DNA of 64,000 nt from JBKPNJ01 sp963695705 (GCA_963695705.1 CAVOHB010000009.1:868001-932000), one strand, 5' to 3'. Shown: positions 1 through 8,030, numbered from the stretch's first letter. The notes: generated from the letters alone by a model not told the origin. Made by a program: numbers and translations.

Positions 1-843
1 CTGGGTGACGGCATGGACGATCACCGGGCCGTTGAAGCCCTTCGCCTGGATGAGCGCGGTCTCGACCGCGGCCTGGTCGTGCCCGTCGACCGGGCCGACG
101 TACTTCAGTCCCAGATCCTCGAACAAGCCCTGGGGCGCCAGGACGTCCTTGAGGCCCTTCTTGATCCCGTGCAGCGCGTCGAACGCCGTGGTGCCGACCA
201 GCGGGGTGCGGCTGAGTTTCGATCGCACCAGCTCGAGCACCCGTTCGTAGCGCGGATCCGTCCGCAGGCTGTTGAGGTGGTTGGCCAGGCCGCCGACCGT
301 CGGCGTGTAGGACCGACCGTTGTCGTTGACGATGATGACCAGGCGCCTGTCCTTGTTCGCGGCGATGTTGTTCAGTGCCTCCCAGGCCATGCCGCCGGTC
401 AGCGCGCCGTCCCCGACCACGGCGACGACGTGGCGGTCACTGCCACGAAGCGATGCCGCCTTCGCCATGCCGTCGGCGTAGGAGAGAGATGTCGACGCGT
501 GGGAGTTCTCGATGACGTCGTGTGGCGACTCCGCGCGGCTCGGATACCCGGAGAGTCCGCCCTTCACCCGCAGCGTGTCGAAGTCGCCGGCCCGGCCGGT
601 GAGGATCTTGTGCACGTACGCCTGATGGCCGGTGTCGAAGATGACCGCGTTGCGCGGTGACTCGAAGACCCGGTGGATGGCGATCGTGAGCTCGACGACA
701 CCGAGGTTGGGTCCGAGGTGTCCGCCCGTACGGGACACCTTCTGGACGAGGAAGGTGCGGATCTCATGAGCGAGATCGGTCAGCTGCTGATCGTCGAGGC
801 CGCGGAGATCGCCTGGCCCGGTGATCGAGTCCAGCAGCCCCAT
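1..843 (-). CDS. dxs: 1-deoxy-D-xylulose-5-phosphate synthase, N-terminal part (cut by window edge)
   Basis: Thiamine-diphosphate enzyme that condenses pyruvate and glyceraldehyde-3-phosphate in the first step of the MEP isoprenoid pathway; cytosolic. The visible 281 residues start MGLLDSITGPGDLRGLDDQQ and contain TGHQAYVHKILTGR and the ThDP/Mg motif GDGALTGGMAWEALNN followed by VNDN, all diagnostic for DXS. The ATG at 843 is preceded by GAGGAGG, so the start is secure. The C-terminal half lies beyond base 1. It reads away from the rest of the window, and about 240 bp without an evident gene separate it from the next coding remnant. Confidence 0.96.
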   Translation of the reverse strand, partial: MGLLDSITGPGDLRGLDDQQLTDLAHEIRTFLVQKVSRTGGHLGPNLGVVELTIAIHRVFESPRNAVIFDTGHQAYVHKILTGRAGDFDTLRVKGGLSGYPSRAESPHDVIENSHASTSLSYADGMAKAASLRGSDRHVVAVVGDGALTGGMAWEALNNIAANKDRRLVIIVNDNGRSYTPTVGGLANHLNSLRTDPRYERVLELVRSKLSRTPLVGTTAFDALHGIKKGLKDVLAPQGLFEDLGLKYVGPVDGHDQAAVETALIQAKGFNGPVIVHAVTQ

Positions 844-1082
844 GCAGCTCAATCCTCCTCATCGCGATGCCCGGCGCCTGCTCACCGTTCGCACATCCTC
901 CCAGAACCCTCTGAGTCTAGGTGCACAGTCCCGCTTGTCTGCGTGAGCTGCCTCGACGTGCTTGCCCGGTCCAGCCGGTTTGTGGCGTCTCCGAGATCGA
1001 GCGTGCAGACTTTGTGACCAAAGCGAGGCCGGTTCAAGCATGGAACAGCAGGTTCGGGTTCAGCCTTGCGTTGACGGCCGTC

Positions 1083-1515
1083 TCAGCAGGTGGTGTTCGC
1101 GGCAGTCGTCAGGGCATCGAGGGCGTCCTTGAATTCACTCGCGCTCGACCGCGCGGCCTTGTAGGCCGAGCTCGAGGGATTGGCCTGTACTGCCTGCAGG
1201 TCAGCCTTCAGGGGAGCTGCTGCCTGCTCCGCTGCGGCGAGCTCGGAGGAGTACGCGTCTTGGGGATGGGCCTTGAGGTAGTCCAGGTCCGAGGAGATCT
1301 GGCTCAGTTGCGTCTTGAGGGCGGGGATGTCGGACTTCGTGCGGACGGTGCTCTCGATCTGGTCCACGATAGAAATGATGTCGGCGACCGCCTGGCAGGT
1401 TTCAGAGGGTGCGTCGCCGCCCGAGTCGCTTCCCGAGCTGCAGGACGTGAGCCCGCCTGCCGATCATCAGACCGCAGCAGGCAACCATCGCGAGTGGCCT
1501 TCGAGGTTCTCTCAT
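1083..1515 (-). pseudogene. small lipoprotein gene with an apparent +1 frameshift in the signal peptide
   Basis: From ATG 1515 one frame reads MREPRRPLAMVACCGLMIG, a positively charged and hydrophobic signal-peptide start. The continuation is found only in the next frame, where LTSC (a lipobox) is followed by SSGSDSGGDAPSETCQAVAD and a roughly 100-residue coiled-coil-like, Ala/Leu-rich domain ending TTAANTTC. Dropping one base from the GG or GGG run near 1452-1457 (minus-strand reading) joins the two into a 143-residue lipoprotein (433 bp = 3x144+1). Family not recognised. Either the gene is broken or the sequence has an extra base; the same kind of break recurs elsewhere in this window. The mature part alone could start at GTG 1367, but then it would have no export signal. 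Confidence 0.6.
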
Positions 1516-1710
1516 TCCATCAGGTTCGCTGCATCCGGGTTCGCGGGCATCACCCTCAACAGGTGAGGGACCCACCCTTTCAGTCCCACTGAGCTGTCTG
1601 GATGGGACCACCGAGCGGCGCAGCGGGTGACCGGCATTCACCCGTTGCGGATGAGGCCCGCGTCACGTCGACAGTGAAGGCTGGTCCCACGAACTGTGAG
1701 AGGAGTGACC

Positions 1711-2004
1711 ATGGGCTGCCTGTTCGCCCTGATGGCCGGGGTCTTCCCACGTCTTGCTCTCTTTATTGTCTGGGTGGCACGGCCCAAGCTGGTGGACGCC
1801 GCATTCGACACGTGGTTCTTGCCGCTGCTCGGCATCATCTTCCTGCCATTCGCCACCCTCATGTACGTGATCCTGTGGCGGACGGGCGGGCTGACCGGGC
1901 TGGACTGGTTCTGGGTGATCCTGGCCGCATTGCTCGACATCGGGCATTGGGGCGCCAGTTGGACGCAGCGACGGGATGCGCCCGGCTACCCGTCCAGGGC
2001 CTAG
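1711..2004 (+). CDS. small membrane protein (97 aa)
   Basis: Start ATG 1711 is chosen because AGGAG lies just upstream. The protein MGCLFALMAGVFPRLALFIV... has two or three hydrophobic segments (about residues 5-25, 35-58 and 65-82) around FDTWFLPLLGIIFLPFATLMYV and GLDWFWVILAALLDIGHW, then a short polar tail. This pattern (FDTWxxPLLGxxFLPxTTLxY, GLDWxxVxLAxLxDIxHW) is common in small uncharacterised membrane proteins of high-GC Gram-positives. Function unknown. Confidence 0.8.
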   Translation: MGCLFALMAGVFPRLALFIVWVARPKLVDAAFDTWFLPLLGIIFLPFATLMYVILWRTGGLTGLDWFWVILAALLDIGHWGASWTQRRDAPGYPSRA

Positions 2005-2040
2005 ATGCGACCACGGCCGCGGGGGCCAAGGAGGCACGAA

Positions 2041-2136
2041 ATGGGCTTCGGACGCCGTCTCGAGGAGAACGGCGCGGGCGATCGGGCCATCGGTATCGAC
2101 GGCAGGGTCCTGGGGTTGCCCGACACACTTGACTAG
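2041..2136 (+). CDS. candidate small ORF (31 aa), possibly the 5' part of a gene with a premature TAG
   Basis: A near-perfect ribosome binding site AAGGAGG sits seven bases before ATG 2041; MGFGRRLEENGAGDRAIGID... ends at TAG 2134-2136. The same frame stays open past that stop for another 33 codons (EDAQGEKLCRVHSPEVAPDA...) up to a TAG just after 2223. This could be a real miniprotein or a longer gene broken by a nonsense mutation. No family recognised. Confidence 0.35.
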   Translation: MGFGRRLEENGAGDRAIGIDGRVLGLPDTLD

Positions 2137-2222
2137 GAGGATGCCCAGGGCGAGAAGCTCTGCCGCGTCCATAGCCCGGAGGTAGCCCCGGACGCATCGG
2201 CGCACTCGACCCAGCAGGCGCA

Positions 2223-2921
2223 ATGCGTCCGCAGCTAGCCGACTCGGTCGACTCGCCGCTGAGGCGCCGGCTGATCCACGTCAACCTGCTCTCGGCTGTC
2301 GCGTTCATCCTCGGAGGCTCACTCTTCGCTCTCGGCGCGTACTTCGCCCAGCGCGAGGTCGGCAGTCTGGCGACCGTGAACGTCACTTACCTGGTCGGGG
2401 GCTTCTTCTTCAGTCTCGGCGCCTACGCGTCGATCCTTCTCGTCGCCGACAAGGCGAGCGACGTGCGGGGATCGATCAACGCAGCGCGGATGCGCTGGTG
2501 GAGCGCCCGAACACGCCCGCCCGGCTGGTTGAGTGCCGTAGTGCTGTTCATCGGGACACTGCTGTTCGGAGTCAGCCTGGTGGCGGCCTTTGCCGAAGGG
2601 CTCACGCCCCGACAGTCCAACGGTTGGATCTGGCTGCCCGACATCCTCGGCTGCATCTGCTTCCTTGTGTCGGGACACCTCGCGCTGCGCGATGAGTGCG
2701 ATGGCCACATCGGCGTGCGCGTCCACCGTGTCGGCTGGTGGGTCGTCGCGGTCAACCAGGTCGGCTCGGTGCTGTTCTTCCTTGCTGGAATCGCTGCGTT
2801 CACGCGCCCGTCCACGTCGACTGCCGTCGATGTCGGACTGGTCAACTGGGGCACGTTCGCGGGTGCGGTGTGCTTCGCGATCGGTGGATTCATCCAGACC
2901 TTCGAAAAACCTAGGCCCTAA
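2223..2921 (+). CDS. six-helix integral membrane protein, possibly YrhK-like
   Basis: 232 residues with about six membrane segments: roughly 20-42, 53-75, 98-120, 132-150, 165-190 and 205-225. Two segments share the pattern VNxxxxVxFxLxGxxxF (HVNLLSAVAFILGGSLFALG and AVNQVGSVLFFLAGIAAFT), suggesting an internal duplication. This resembles YrhK-type membrane domains, but the assignment is tentative. It ends 16 bp before gadB and may be co-transcribed with it, but it does not look like the GadC glutamate/GABA antiporter. Confidence 0.75.
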   Translation: MRPQLADSVDSPLRRRLIHVNLLSAVAFILGGSLFALGAYFAQREVGSLATVNVTYLVGGFFFSLGAYASILLVADKASDVRGSINAARMRWWSARTRPPGWLSAVVLFIGTLLFGVSLVAAFAEGLTPRQSNGWIWLPDILGCICFLVSGHLALRDECDGHIGVRVHRVGWWVVAVNQVGSVLFFLAGIAAFTRPSTSTAVDVGLVNWGTFAGAVCFAIGGFIQTFEKPRP

Positions 2922-2937
2922 GAATGGTGGTTACATC

Positions 2938-4314
2938 ATGAGTAGCAGGAAGCAGTCCGCCGCCGAGGCGCTGTTCGGCAACCGGTTCCTGACCGAGTCG
3001 GCACCGTCGGAGACCTTTCCCGAGAGCGGGATGAGCCCCACCGATGCCATGCGGCTGGTGGGGGAGGACCTGGCCATGGAGGGCGACCCCAATCGCAACC
3101 TTGCCACCTTCGTCACGACCTGGATGGAGCCCGAGGCAAAGCAGATCATCGCGGAGAACCTCCACCGCAACTTCATCGACCACGCCGAATATCCCATCTC
3201 CGCCGAGATCGAGCAGCGCTGCGTGCGGATGCTGGCCGACCTCTTCCATGCGCCCGGCAAGACGACGGGTTGCCGCACCCAGGGCTCGTCCGAGGCGATC
3301 ATGCTCGGCGCCCTGTCCTTGAAGTGGAAGTGGAAGCAGCGCTGCGAGGCGGAGAATCTCTCGACGGAGCGACCGAATCTCGTGTTCGGGGGAGACGTGC
3401 ACGTGGTGTGGGAGAAGTTCTGCCGCTACTTCGATGTGGAACCAAGGATCGTCCCGCTCGAGAGAGACAAGTACACGATCGGCCCCGAGGACGTGGAGCC
3501 GCACCTGGACGCGAACACCATCGGCGTCACCGCCGTCCTCGGCACCACCTTCACCGGGCACATGGATGACATCGTTGGGATCAACCAGCTCCTTCTCGAC
3601 GTCAAGAAGGAGCGGGGCCTCGACATCCCCATCCATGTGGACGGCGCCAGCGGGGGCTTCGTGTGGCCGTTCCTGTACCCCGACTCCGACTGGGACTTCC
3701 GGCTGGAGCAGGTCCGATCAATCAACGTGTCGGGCCACAAGTACGGCCTTGTCTACCCGGGAATCGGCTGGCTGGTCTTCCGCGAGGAGTCCGACCTCGC
3801 CCAGGATCTGGTCTTCTACGAGAACTACCTCGGCAAGACCGACGCGACCTTCACGCTGAACTTCTCGACGGGCGCGGCCATGGTGCTGGCCCAGTACTAC
3901 AACTTCGTCCGGCTCGGCCGCGAGGGCTACACCTATGTGATGAGGCAGATGCAGCAGAACGCCCAGGCGCTCGCGGCGAACCTCAGGGACAGCGGCCGCT
4001 TCGAAGTGATCGGCGACGACCTGGAACAGCTTCCGCTGGTGGCCTTCCGGCTGTCGGGCGGAGACCGTTCGTACGACGAGTCCGACATCGCGTGGCAGCT
4101 GTCCGCTGAGCGCGGCTGGATGGTGCCTGCGTACACGCTTCCGCCCAACGCCCAGAACGTGAAGATCATGCGCGCGCTGGTCAAGGAGACGATGAGCCGC
4201 GAACAGGTCGAGCGGCTGACACGCGATATTGCAGACGCCTGCGCGACGCTTGACCACAAGGGCGGCGCGGCGCAGGTCGAGCGTGCGCAGATCAAGGTGG
4301 GGACCGGGTACTGA
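2938..4314 (+). CDS. gadB: glutamate decarboxylase
   Basis: PLP-dependent decarboxylation of L-glutamate to GABA, consuming a proton (acid resistance or GABA metabolism). 458 residues, normal for bacterial GadB. Group II decarboxylase hallmarks: GCRTQGSSEAIMLGALSLKWKW, HVDGASGGFVWPF (PLP-contacting Asp and Ala) and NVSGHKYGLVYPGIGW with the Schiff-base lysine at residue 268. The chosen ATG gives MSSRKQSAAEALFGNRFLTE, aligning with the usual family N-terminus. No gadC-type antiporter is adjacent, so GABA export or catabolism must be encoded elsewhere. Confidence 0.96.
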   Translation: MSSRKQSAAEALFGNRFLTESAPSETFPESGMSPTDAMRLVGEDLAMEGDPNRNLATFVTTWMEPEAKQIIAENLHRNFIDHAEYPISAEIEQRCVRMLADLFHAPGKTTGCRTQGSSEAIMLGALSLKWKWKQRCEAENLSTERPNLVFGGDVHVVWEKFCRYFDVEPRIVPLERDKYTIGPEDVEPHLDANTIGVTAVLGTTFTGHMDDIVGINQLLLDVKKERGLDIPIHVDGASGGFVWPFLYPDSDWDFRLEQVRSINVSGHKYGLVYPGIGWLVFREESDLAQDLVFYENYLGKTDATFTLNFSTGAAMVLAQYYNFVRLGREGYTYVMRQMQQNAQALAANLRDSGRFEVIGDDLEQLPLVAFRLSGGDRSYDESDIAWQLSAERGWMVPAYTLPPNAQNVKIMRALVKETMSREQVERLTRDIADACATLDHKGGAAQVERAQIKVGTGY

Positions 4315-4356
4315 CGCGGCCGGGCTGCGACGGCGTTCTGGGCACCTGCCGATCGT

Positions 4357-4382
4357 CGACTCCGTGGCATCTGGCGGAGTCG
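4357..4382. terminator. hairpin between convergent gadB and RDD genes
   Basis: CGACTCCG - 10-base loop - CGGAGTCG gives an 8-bp perfect stem in the 75-bp gap between two converging genes. There is no T tract, so it is a plausible bidirectional terminator of the high-GC type rather than a textbook intrinsic terminator. Confidence 0.5.
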
Positions 4383-4389
4383 CGGATCA

Positions 4390-4908
4390 CTAGGCTTTCG
4401 GCACATCCACCGGTAGCTCGGAGTGCTCGGTGCCCGGATGGGGCCGCCAGTCATAGATGACCGACGTGCGAAGCAGCTCGTCCTGGAGAGATCTGCGGGA
4501 CCGACTGCCTGCGCACCACAGCAGGCCGATGGGGAACACGATGCACGTCACAGCCCGGAGCAACGCCGTGGGTGCCCGCACCCGTTGGCCCCGACGGTCG
4601 ATGACACGCAAGCCCATCACGTGGTCGCCGTACGTCCGTCCAGTGGTCGCCCAGGCAACTGTCAGGTAGACAACGAGGAGGACCGCGGCCGCGGTCACGC
4701 TCAGGATGACCGACGAGCCGGTGAACTCAAAGCTGCGCGGGTTGACCAAGAACCGAAACCCGTTGAAGCCGACGTACCCGACCACGAGGGCGGCGCCCAC
4801 ACCCAGCGCGTCGATGGTGTTCGCGATGAAGCGGGTCACCAGTCCGGCAGTCTCCCCCTGGTATGGCCGGGCCTCTCGAGGGACTGGCGAGATCCCGCTG
4901 TCGGTCAT
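4390..4908 (-). CDS. RDD-family membrane protein
   Basis: 172 residues. The N-terminal GLVTRFIANTIDALGVG carries the Arg...Asp pattern that defines the RDD family, followed by three to four hydrophobic segments (about 32-50, 65-90, 115-135) and the family feature TGRTYGDHVMGLRVIDRRGQ. The role of RDD proteins is generally uncertain; some have been implicated in Na+/H+ exchange. The start ATG overlaps the stop of the upstream repeat-protein gene by four bases (ATGA), indicating translational coupling and a joint function with that protein. Confidence 0.88.
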   Translation of the reverse strand: MTDSGISPVPREARPYQGETAGLVTRFIANTIDALGVGAALVVGYVGFNGFRFLVNPRSFEFTGSSVILSVTAAAVLLVVYLTVAWATTGRTYGDHVMGLRVIDRRGQRVRAPTALLRAVTCIVFPIGLLWCAGSRSRRSLQDELLRTSVIYDWRPHPGTEHSELPVDVPKA

Positions 4909-5816
4909 GGTGGCCTCGCCGCACCGTTGGTCTCCGGTCCCTGCTCACCCGCGTCGTGGTCTGCTGGAAGAATCAGATGTGCGGGCTGGACATCGGTGTC
5001 GCCCGGGACAGGTGATCCGTCATCGTTTGTGGTCGTGGAGGCGGGTCGGGCCCGCCGCATTCGGAGCCGGTTGACGACGCGCCCGATGGCGTCGTCACCG
5101 GAGATGCTCTGCATCCGGACCCCGCGCAGGGTGTCGGAAGCCATCGAGCCGGTCGACTCACGGATGATCTCGGGCAGGTCGATCTCGGCTATGACGTCCA
5201 TTGCCAGACCGACCACGTCAACTCGATCGATGACCGCCTCGATGTCCAGCCGTGCCGCCACGGCGTCAAGGTCAACAGTCGCGACCAGACCGTCCAGGTC
5301 CACCCGTTGTCGCACGATCTCATTGAGGTCGACCCGTGTCACCACGGCGTCGATGTCGAGACGGCTGGCCACGGCGTCGATGTCGACACGGCTCACCACG
5401 GCGTCGAGATCGACACGGCTCACAGCCGAGTCAAGGTCCACCTGCGAGATGATTCGGTCCAGATCGACGTGTCGTTCGACGATCTCGACGAGATCCAACC
5501 GCCGGAGCACCTCCTCCACGACCGCTGGCACCACCTGGTCGAGCACGGCTGCCAGGCCCCGCTCCAGCTCATCGCGGTGCAGCCCACCTCGTCGAGCCAA
5601 ACCGTCCAGCCAGGTGGCCGGCTGCAGAGACGTGCTGACCATCGGCGGTCTGAGCGCGACCCGTGCGATTGGCGCGGCAACCGCGCGGACACCGCGCACG
5701 ACGGCTCCCGCCGTGGCCACCGCGTGAGCGGAGACCCCCACGATGACGTCCAGCAGGAAGAGCGACTCGCGCCTTGCGTCCTCTGACTTGTCCTGCATCT
5801 GCATCGGCGTGCTCAT
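4905..5816 (-). CDS. nonapeptide-repeat protein coupled to an RDD membrane protein
   Basis: 303 residues. Residues 1-60 contain a hydrophobic, Ala/Val-rich stretch (LLDVIVGVSAHAVATAGAVV); residues 80-112 are helical; residues about 117-220 are built from some eleven copies of a nine-residue unit with consensus V-D-L-D-A-V-V-S-R, for example VDLDSAVSR, VDLDAVVSR, VDIDAVASR, LDIDAVVTR, VDLDAVAAR. The C-terminus is polar and probably disordered. The unit alternates hydrophobic and acidic positions, so a regular solenoid or amphipathic stack is likely. Genes of this kind are, from memory, often found next to RDD genes in actinobacteria, but no function is established. Overlaps the RDD gene by four bases. 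Confidence 0.8.
   Translation of the reverse strand: MSTPMQMQDKSEDARRESLFLLDVIVGVSAHAVATAGAVVRGVRAVAAPIARVALRPPMVSTSLQPATWLDGLARRGGLHRDELERGLAAVLDQVVPAVVEEVLRRLDLVEIVERHVDLDRIISQVDLDSAVSRVDLDAVVSRVDIDAVASRLDIDAVVTRVDLNEIVRQRVDLDGLVATVDLDAVAARLDIEAVIDRVDVVGLAMDVIAEIDLPEIIRESTGSMASDTLRGVRMQSISGDDAIGRVVNRLRMRRARPASTTTNDDGSPVPGDTDVQPAHLILPADHDAGEQGPETNGAARPP
5157..5468 (-). repeat. 27-bp coding repeats (nonapeptide units)
   Basis: About eleven imperfect 27-bp units inside the repeat protein, each encoding V/L-D-L/I-D plus five residues. The middle units (about 5320-5440) are most alike at DNA level, suggesting relatively recent unit duplication. Confidence 0.75.
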
Positions 5817-5941
5817 TCACTCATGGTCGATACTTGCTTTGCTCGGGCCAAGGCCTTCGCCCTGGAGTTGCCGACACGAGCAGCGAGATCTCGCCGCGAC
5901 CCAGCAGGAACGCCCCTCAGGACGACGGATGCTCGTGGGAC

Positions 5942-6400
5942 CTACTCCTTCATCTCGCTACCGTGCACTGTCAACGCCCAGATGACAAGGATGTCGACCG
6001 TGATCATGATGGTGGACCAGATCGGGTACGCGGCAAGGAAGCTGATGTTCAGGATTGCGCTTACCATAGCGAGCAGGACGCCGAGCGTGCGTGCCCAGAT
6101 CTTGCCGGTGAACAGTGCGACCCCGGCGCAGGCGATGATCAGGCCGCCGATGATATGGACCCATCCCCACGTCGTGTAGTCGACATTGACGACCAGTCCG
6201 GACTTGCCGACCACGAAGTACTCGTCCTTGAACACGGCGACGAGCCCCTGGATCACGTGGAACGAGCCCAGCAGCACCATCATCGTGCCGGCGAAGGCGA
6301 TCCAGCCGACCCAGCCCGTCATCTCCGTCGGTTGTACATTCTGCCTGCGTGGCTGCCGGGAGGCTGTGGATGCGTCCCCCGACCCTGTTCCCTGCGCCAT
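5942..6400 (-). CDS. DUF7144-family membrane protein
   Basis: Start ATG 6400 (MAQGTGSGDASTASR...) is preferred over in-frame upstream codons because GAGAGGA precedes it. 152 residues: a polar N-terminal 30-40, then four membrane helices with the family signature WVGWIAFAGTMMVLLGSFHV, FVVGKSGLVVNVDYTTWGW, AAYPIWSTIMITVDILVIWA and the C-terminal TVHG. Function unknown; the family is widespread in actinobacteria. Confidence 0.9.
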   Translation of the reverse strand: MAQGTGSGDASTASRQPRRQNVQPTEMTGWVGWIAFAGTMMVLLGSFHVIQGLVAVFKDEYFVVGKSGLVVNVDYTTWGWVHIIGGLIIACAGVALFTGKIWARTLGVLLAMVSAILNISFLAAYPIWSTIMITVDILVIWALTVHGSEMKE

Positions 6401-6770
6401 GTCCGATCCTCTCGCTCGCAGATCCGTCGTCGGTTCCATACTCCGCCGGCTCGGCGCCCTGCGCCTCATCCGCAGCGGGTGAGAAAGCCTTGTTGTCCCT
6501 GGTGAGGCAGGTGGTGCGGGGTGCCCCCGCGATCCGACACTTATTTCACGCCATCCGACACTTGTTCACCGTCATCCGACACTTGTCGAGCCCGCCGGGT
6601 TGGACATTGCGCAGTCGCTGTGACGGATGTCCCAGGGAGTCCGGACTGTAGTCGGTCGTCGAACACGGCGATAGCATCGGCGCGCCCTGTGACAACGGCG
6701 CCGTCGCCCGACATTCCCTATCGCGGCACGTTCGTGGAGTGTCGGATCGCGCGGAGCAGGGATCTGTGGT

Positions 6771-6799
6771 GGATGTTCGTCACCACAGACGTAACATCC
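6771..6799. other. hairpin inside the 420-bp element
   Basis: GGATGTT-cGTC-loop-GAC-gtAACATCC: seven outer base pairs plus inner pairs around a short loop. It may be part of a structured transcript or of the DNA fold of the element. Confidence 0.45.
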
Positions 6800-6839
6800 T
6801 CCACAAACCCGTCTGCCAGCACTCCGGCTCGCAAATGAA

Positions 6840-6886
6840 GGGTGGGGAAACTCTTAGCGCCCAGGGCGCAAAAAGTTTCCCCACCC
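6840..6886. other. long two-tier hairpin inside the 420-bp element
   Basis: GGGTGGGGAAACT pairs perfectly over 13 bp with AGTTTCCCCACCC; nested inside is GCGCCC-A-GGGCGC (6 bp), separated from the outer stem by CTTA and AAAA. This is the strongest stem-loop noticed in the window. Terminator, REP-like or cruciform roles are all possible. Confidence 0.6.
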
Positions 6887-7044
6887 ACTGCTGGTGTCGG
6901 ATGGGGTGTCAGCAAGTGTCGGATGACGCGAAATAAGTGTCGGATCGCGGAGGCGTGAGTCGCTACGGGTCGTTGGCCGCTACCCGCCGTTGTGGTTGCC
7001 GTCGCCAGACCGGATCACGACGTAGGCACATGAAACCGCCCCGG

Positions 7045-7179
7045 TCAGGCGGGAACCCAGCCCATGCGGACCGCGAGATAGACCAGACCAGCGCCGACGG
7101 CGGGGCTGAGCATCCACAGGGCCACGACCAACGTCCAGCGTTGCCACTGCGGCCGTGGCCGAGCGTGTAGGCCTGTCAT
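7045..7179 (-). CDS. 44-residue single-pass membrane protein
   Basis: ATG 7179 gives MTGLHARPRPQWQRWTLVVA, then one hydrophobic stretch (about residues 16-38) and ends MGWVPA. Basic residues precede the helix, predicting an N-in orientation. Separated by 47 bp from the methyltransferase stop upstream. No family recognised. Confidence 0.5.
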   Translation of the reverse strand: MTGLHARPRPQWQRWTLVVALWMLSPAVGAGLVYLAVRMGWVPA

Positions 7180-7226
7180 GGCCCCAGTGTCACCCTCCCG
7201 GTCGGCAAGCACAGACCCGACGGTGG

Positions 7227-8030
7227 TCAGCGTCTGACACGGGAGACATGGAGGACGTTCAGGTAGTGCTTGCGCACCCGCGGCGGCGACCGGTCGCCGA
7301 TGCGACGACGGATCTCGGCGAAGAGGTAAGCCCGTTGGTCGGCGCTCATCGCGATGTGGCCCGAGTACGTGTTCAACAGTCGGATGTACTCCTCGGCCGT
7401 GTAGGTGTGGGAGACCACATAGCGCTGGACGACCGGATCGGAGAAACAGCCGCTCGCCGTGATCTCGGCGGCCAGGTCGTCGACGACCTCGTCGGGTCGC
7501 GGTGGGCGAACCTGGGGGTCTCCTTCGCCGATGGCGGCGTACGCCTCTTGGATCTGCTCGAAGAAGTCGTCTCCGCCGGCCGGCTGCACGTGGTGGGTGC
7601 TGATGATGCCGAGGATCCCGGCGGAGCCGAGCAGCCCAGCCGCCTTCTCGAAAGCGACGTCCGGGTCCAGCCAGTGCCAGGAGGTGGCGGCGAAGACCAG
7701 CTGGTACGGGACGGCGGGCGGCTCCCACTGCTCGAAGTCAGCGGTCACCACCTCGACGTTGCGGAAGGCCTGAAGCTCGCGGCGCGCCACGTCGGCGAGC
7801 GCTCCGCCCAGGTCGACCGCGGTGACGTGCCAGCCGCGACGCGCGAGCGATCTCGTTGCCTGACCCGTACCGCAGCCGATCTCCAGCACCCTCGTCGATC
7901 CGGCAAGTTGCCCCCACCGTTCGAGGTCGTCGAAGAGGTCCTCTGGATAACCGGGGCGGGCCTGCGCATACAGCTGCGCCGCCTGGTCGAACGTGTGCCT
8001 CAGACGCTCGCGATCGTCCGCCACGGGCAC
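7227..8030 (-). CDS. class I SAM-dependent methyltransferase
   Basis: 267 residues, GTG start. The N-terminal RERLRHTFDQAAQLYAQARP is followed by the SAM-binding motif VLEIGCGTGQATRSLARRGW (motif I), TAVDLG (motif II) and LVFAATSWHWLDPDVAFEKA. This arrangement is typical of the Methyltransf_11/25 group acting on small molecules; the substrate cannot be inferred. It begins 15 bp after the stop of the LexA-box gene, so it may be expressed from the same SOS-type promoter. Confidence 0.9.
   Translation of the reverse strand: MPVADDRERLRHTFDQAAQLYAQARPGYPEDLFDDLERWGQLAGSTRVLEIGCGTGQATRSLARRGWHVTAVDLGGALADVARRELQAFRNVEVVTADFEQWEPPAVPYQLVFAATSWHWLDPDVAFEKAAGLLGSAGILGIISTHHVQPAGGDDFFEQIQEAYAAIGEGDPQVRPPRPDEVVDDLAAEITASGCFSDPVVQRYVVSHTYTAEEYIRLLNTYSGHIAMSADQRAYLFAEIRRRIGDRSPPRVRKHYLNVLHVSRVRR

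Larger units (their letters stand above)
6529..6948. mobile_element. 420-bp non-coding element with inverted, 21-bp-phased terminal repeats (MITE-like)
   Basis: The left end carries ATCCGACACTT at 6532, 6553 and 6574; the right end carries the reverse complement AAGTGTCGGAT at 6935 and 6914, and a variant at 6893. Both sets are spaced exactly 21 bp. The outermost about 37 bp of the two ends are inverted copies with only two mismatches, bounded by GCG/CGC. A further partial copy lies at 6738-6747. No credible ORF lies inside; two strong hairpins do. Repeated phased sites at both termini resemble transposase-binding arrays of insertion sequences such as the IS21 family, so a transposase-less derivative is the simplest reading. 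A related element lies at 47847-48591. The 6401-7044 interval otherwise holds no gene I can support. Confidence 0.65.

Noticed and set aside
2223..2921. GadC-type glutamate/GABA antiporter beside gadB
   Set aside because: Only about six helices and 232 residues; GadC has about twelve helices and 500 residues.
5157..5468. CRISPR-like array
   Set aside because: The repeats are back-to-back 27-bp coding units without unique spacers and lie inside a protein gene.
6529..6600. CRISPR-like short array
   Set aside because: Repeats of 11 bp with 10-bp gaps and inverted copies at the other end do not fit a CRISPR; no cas genes are nearby.
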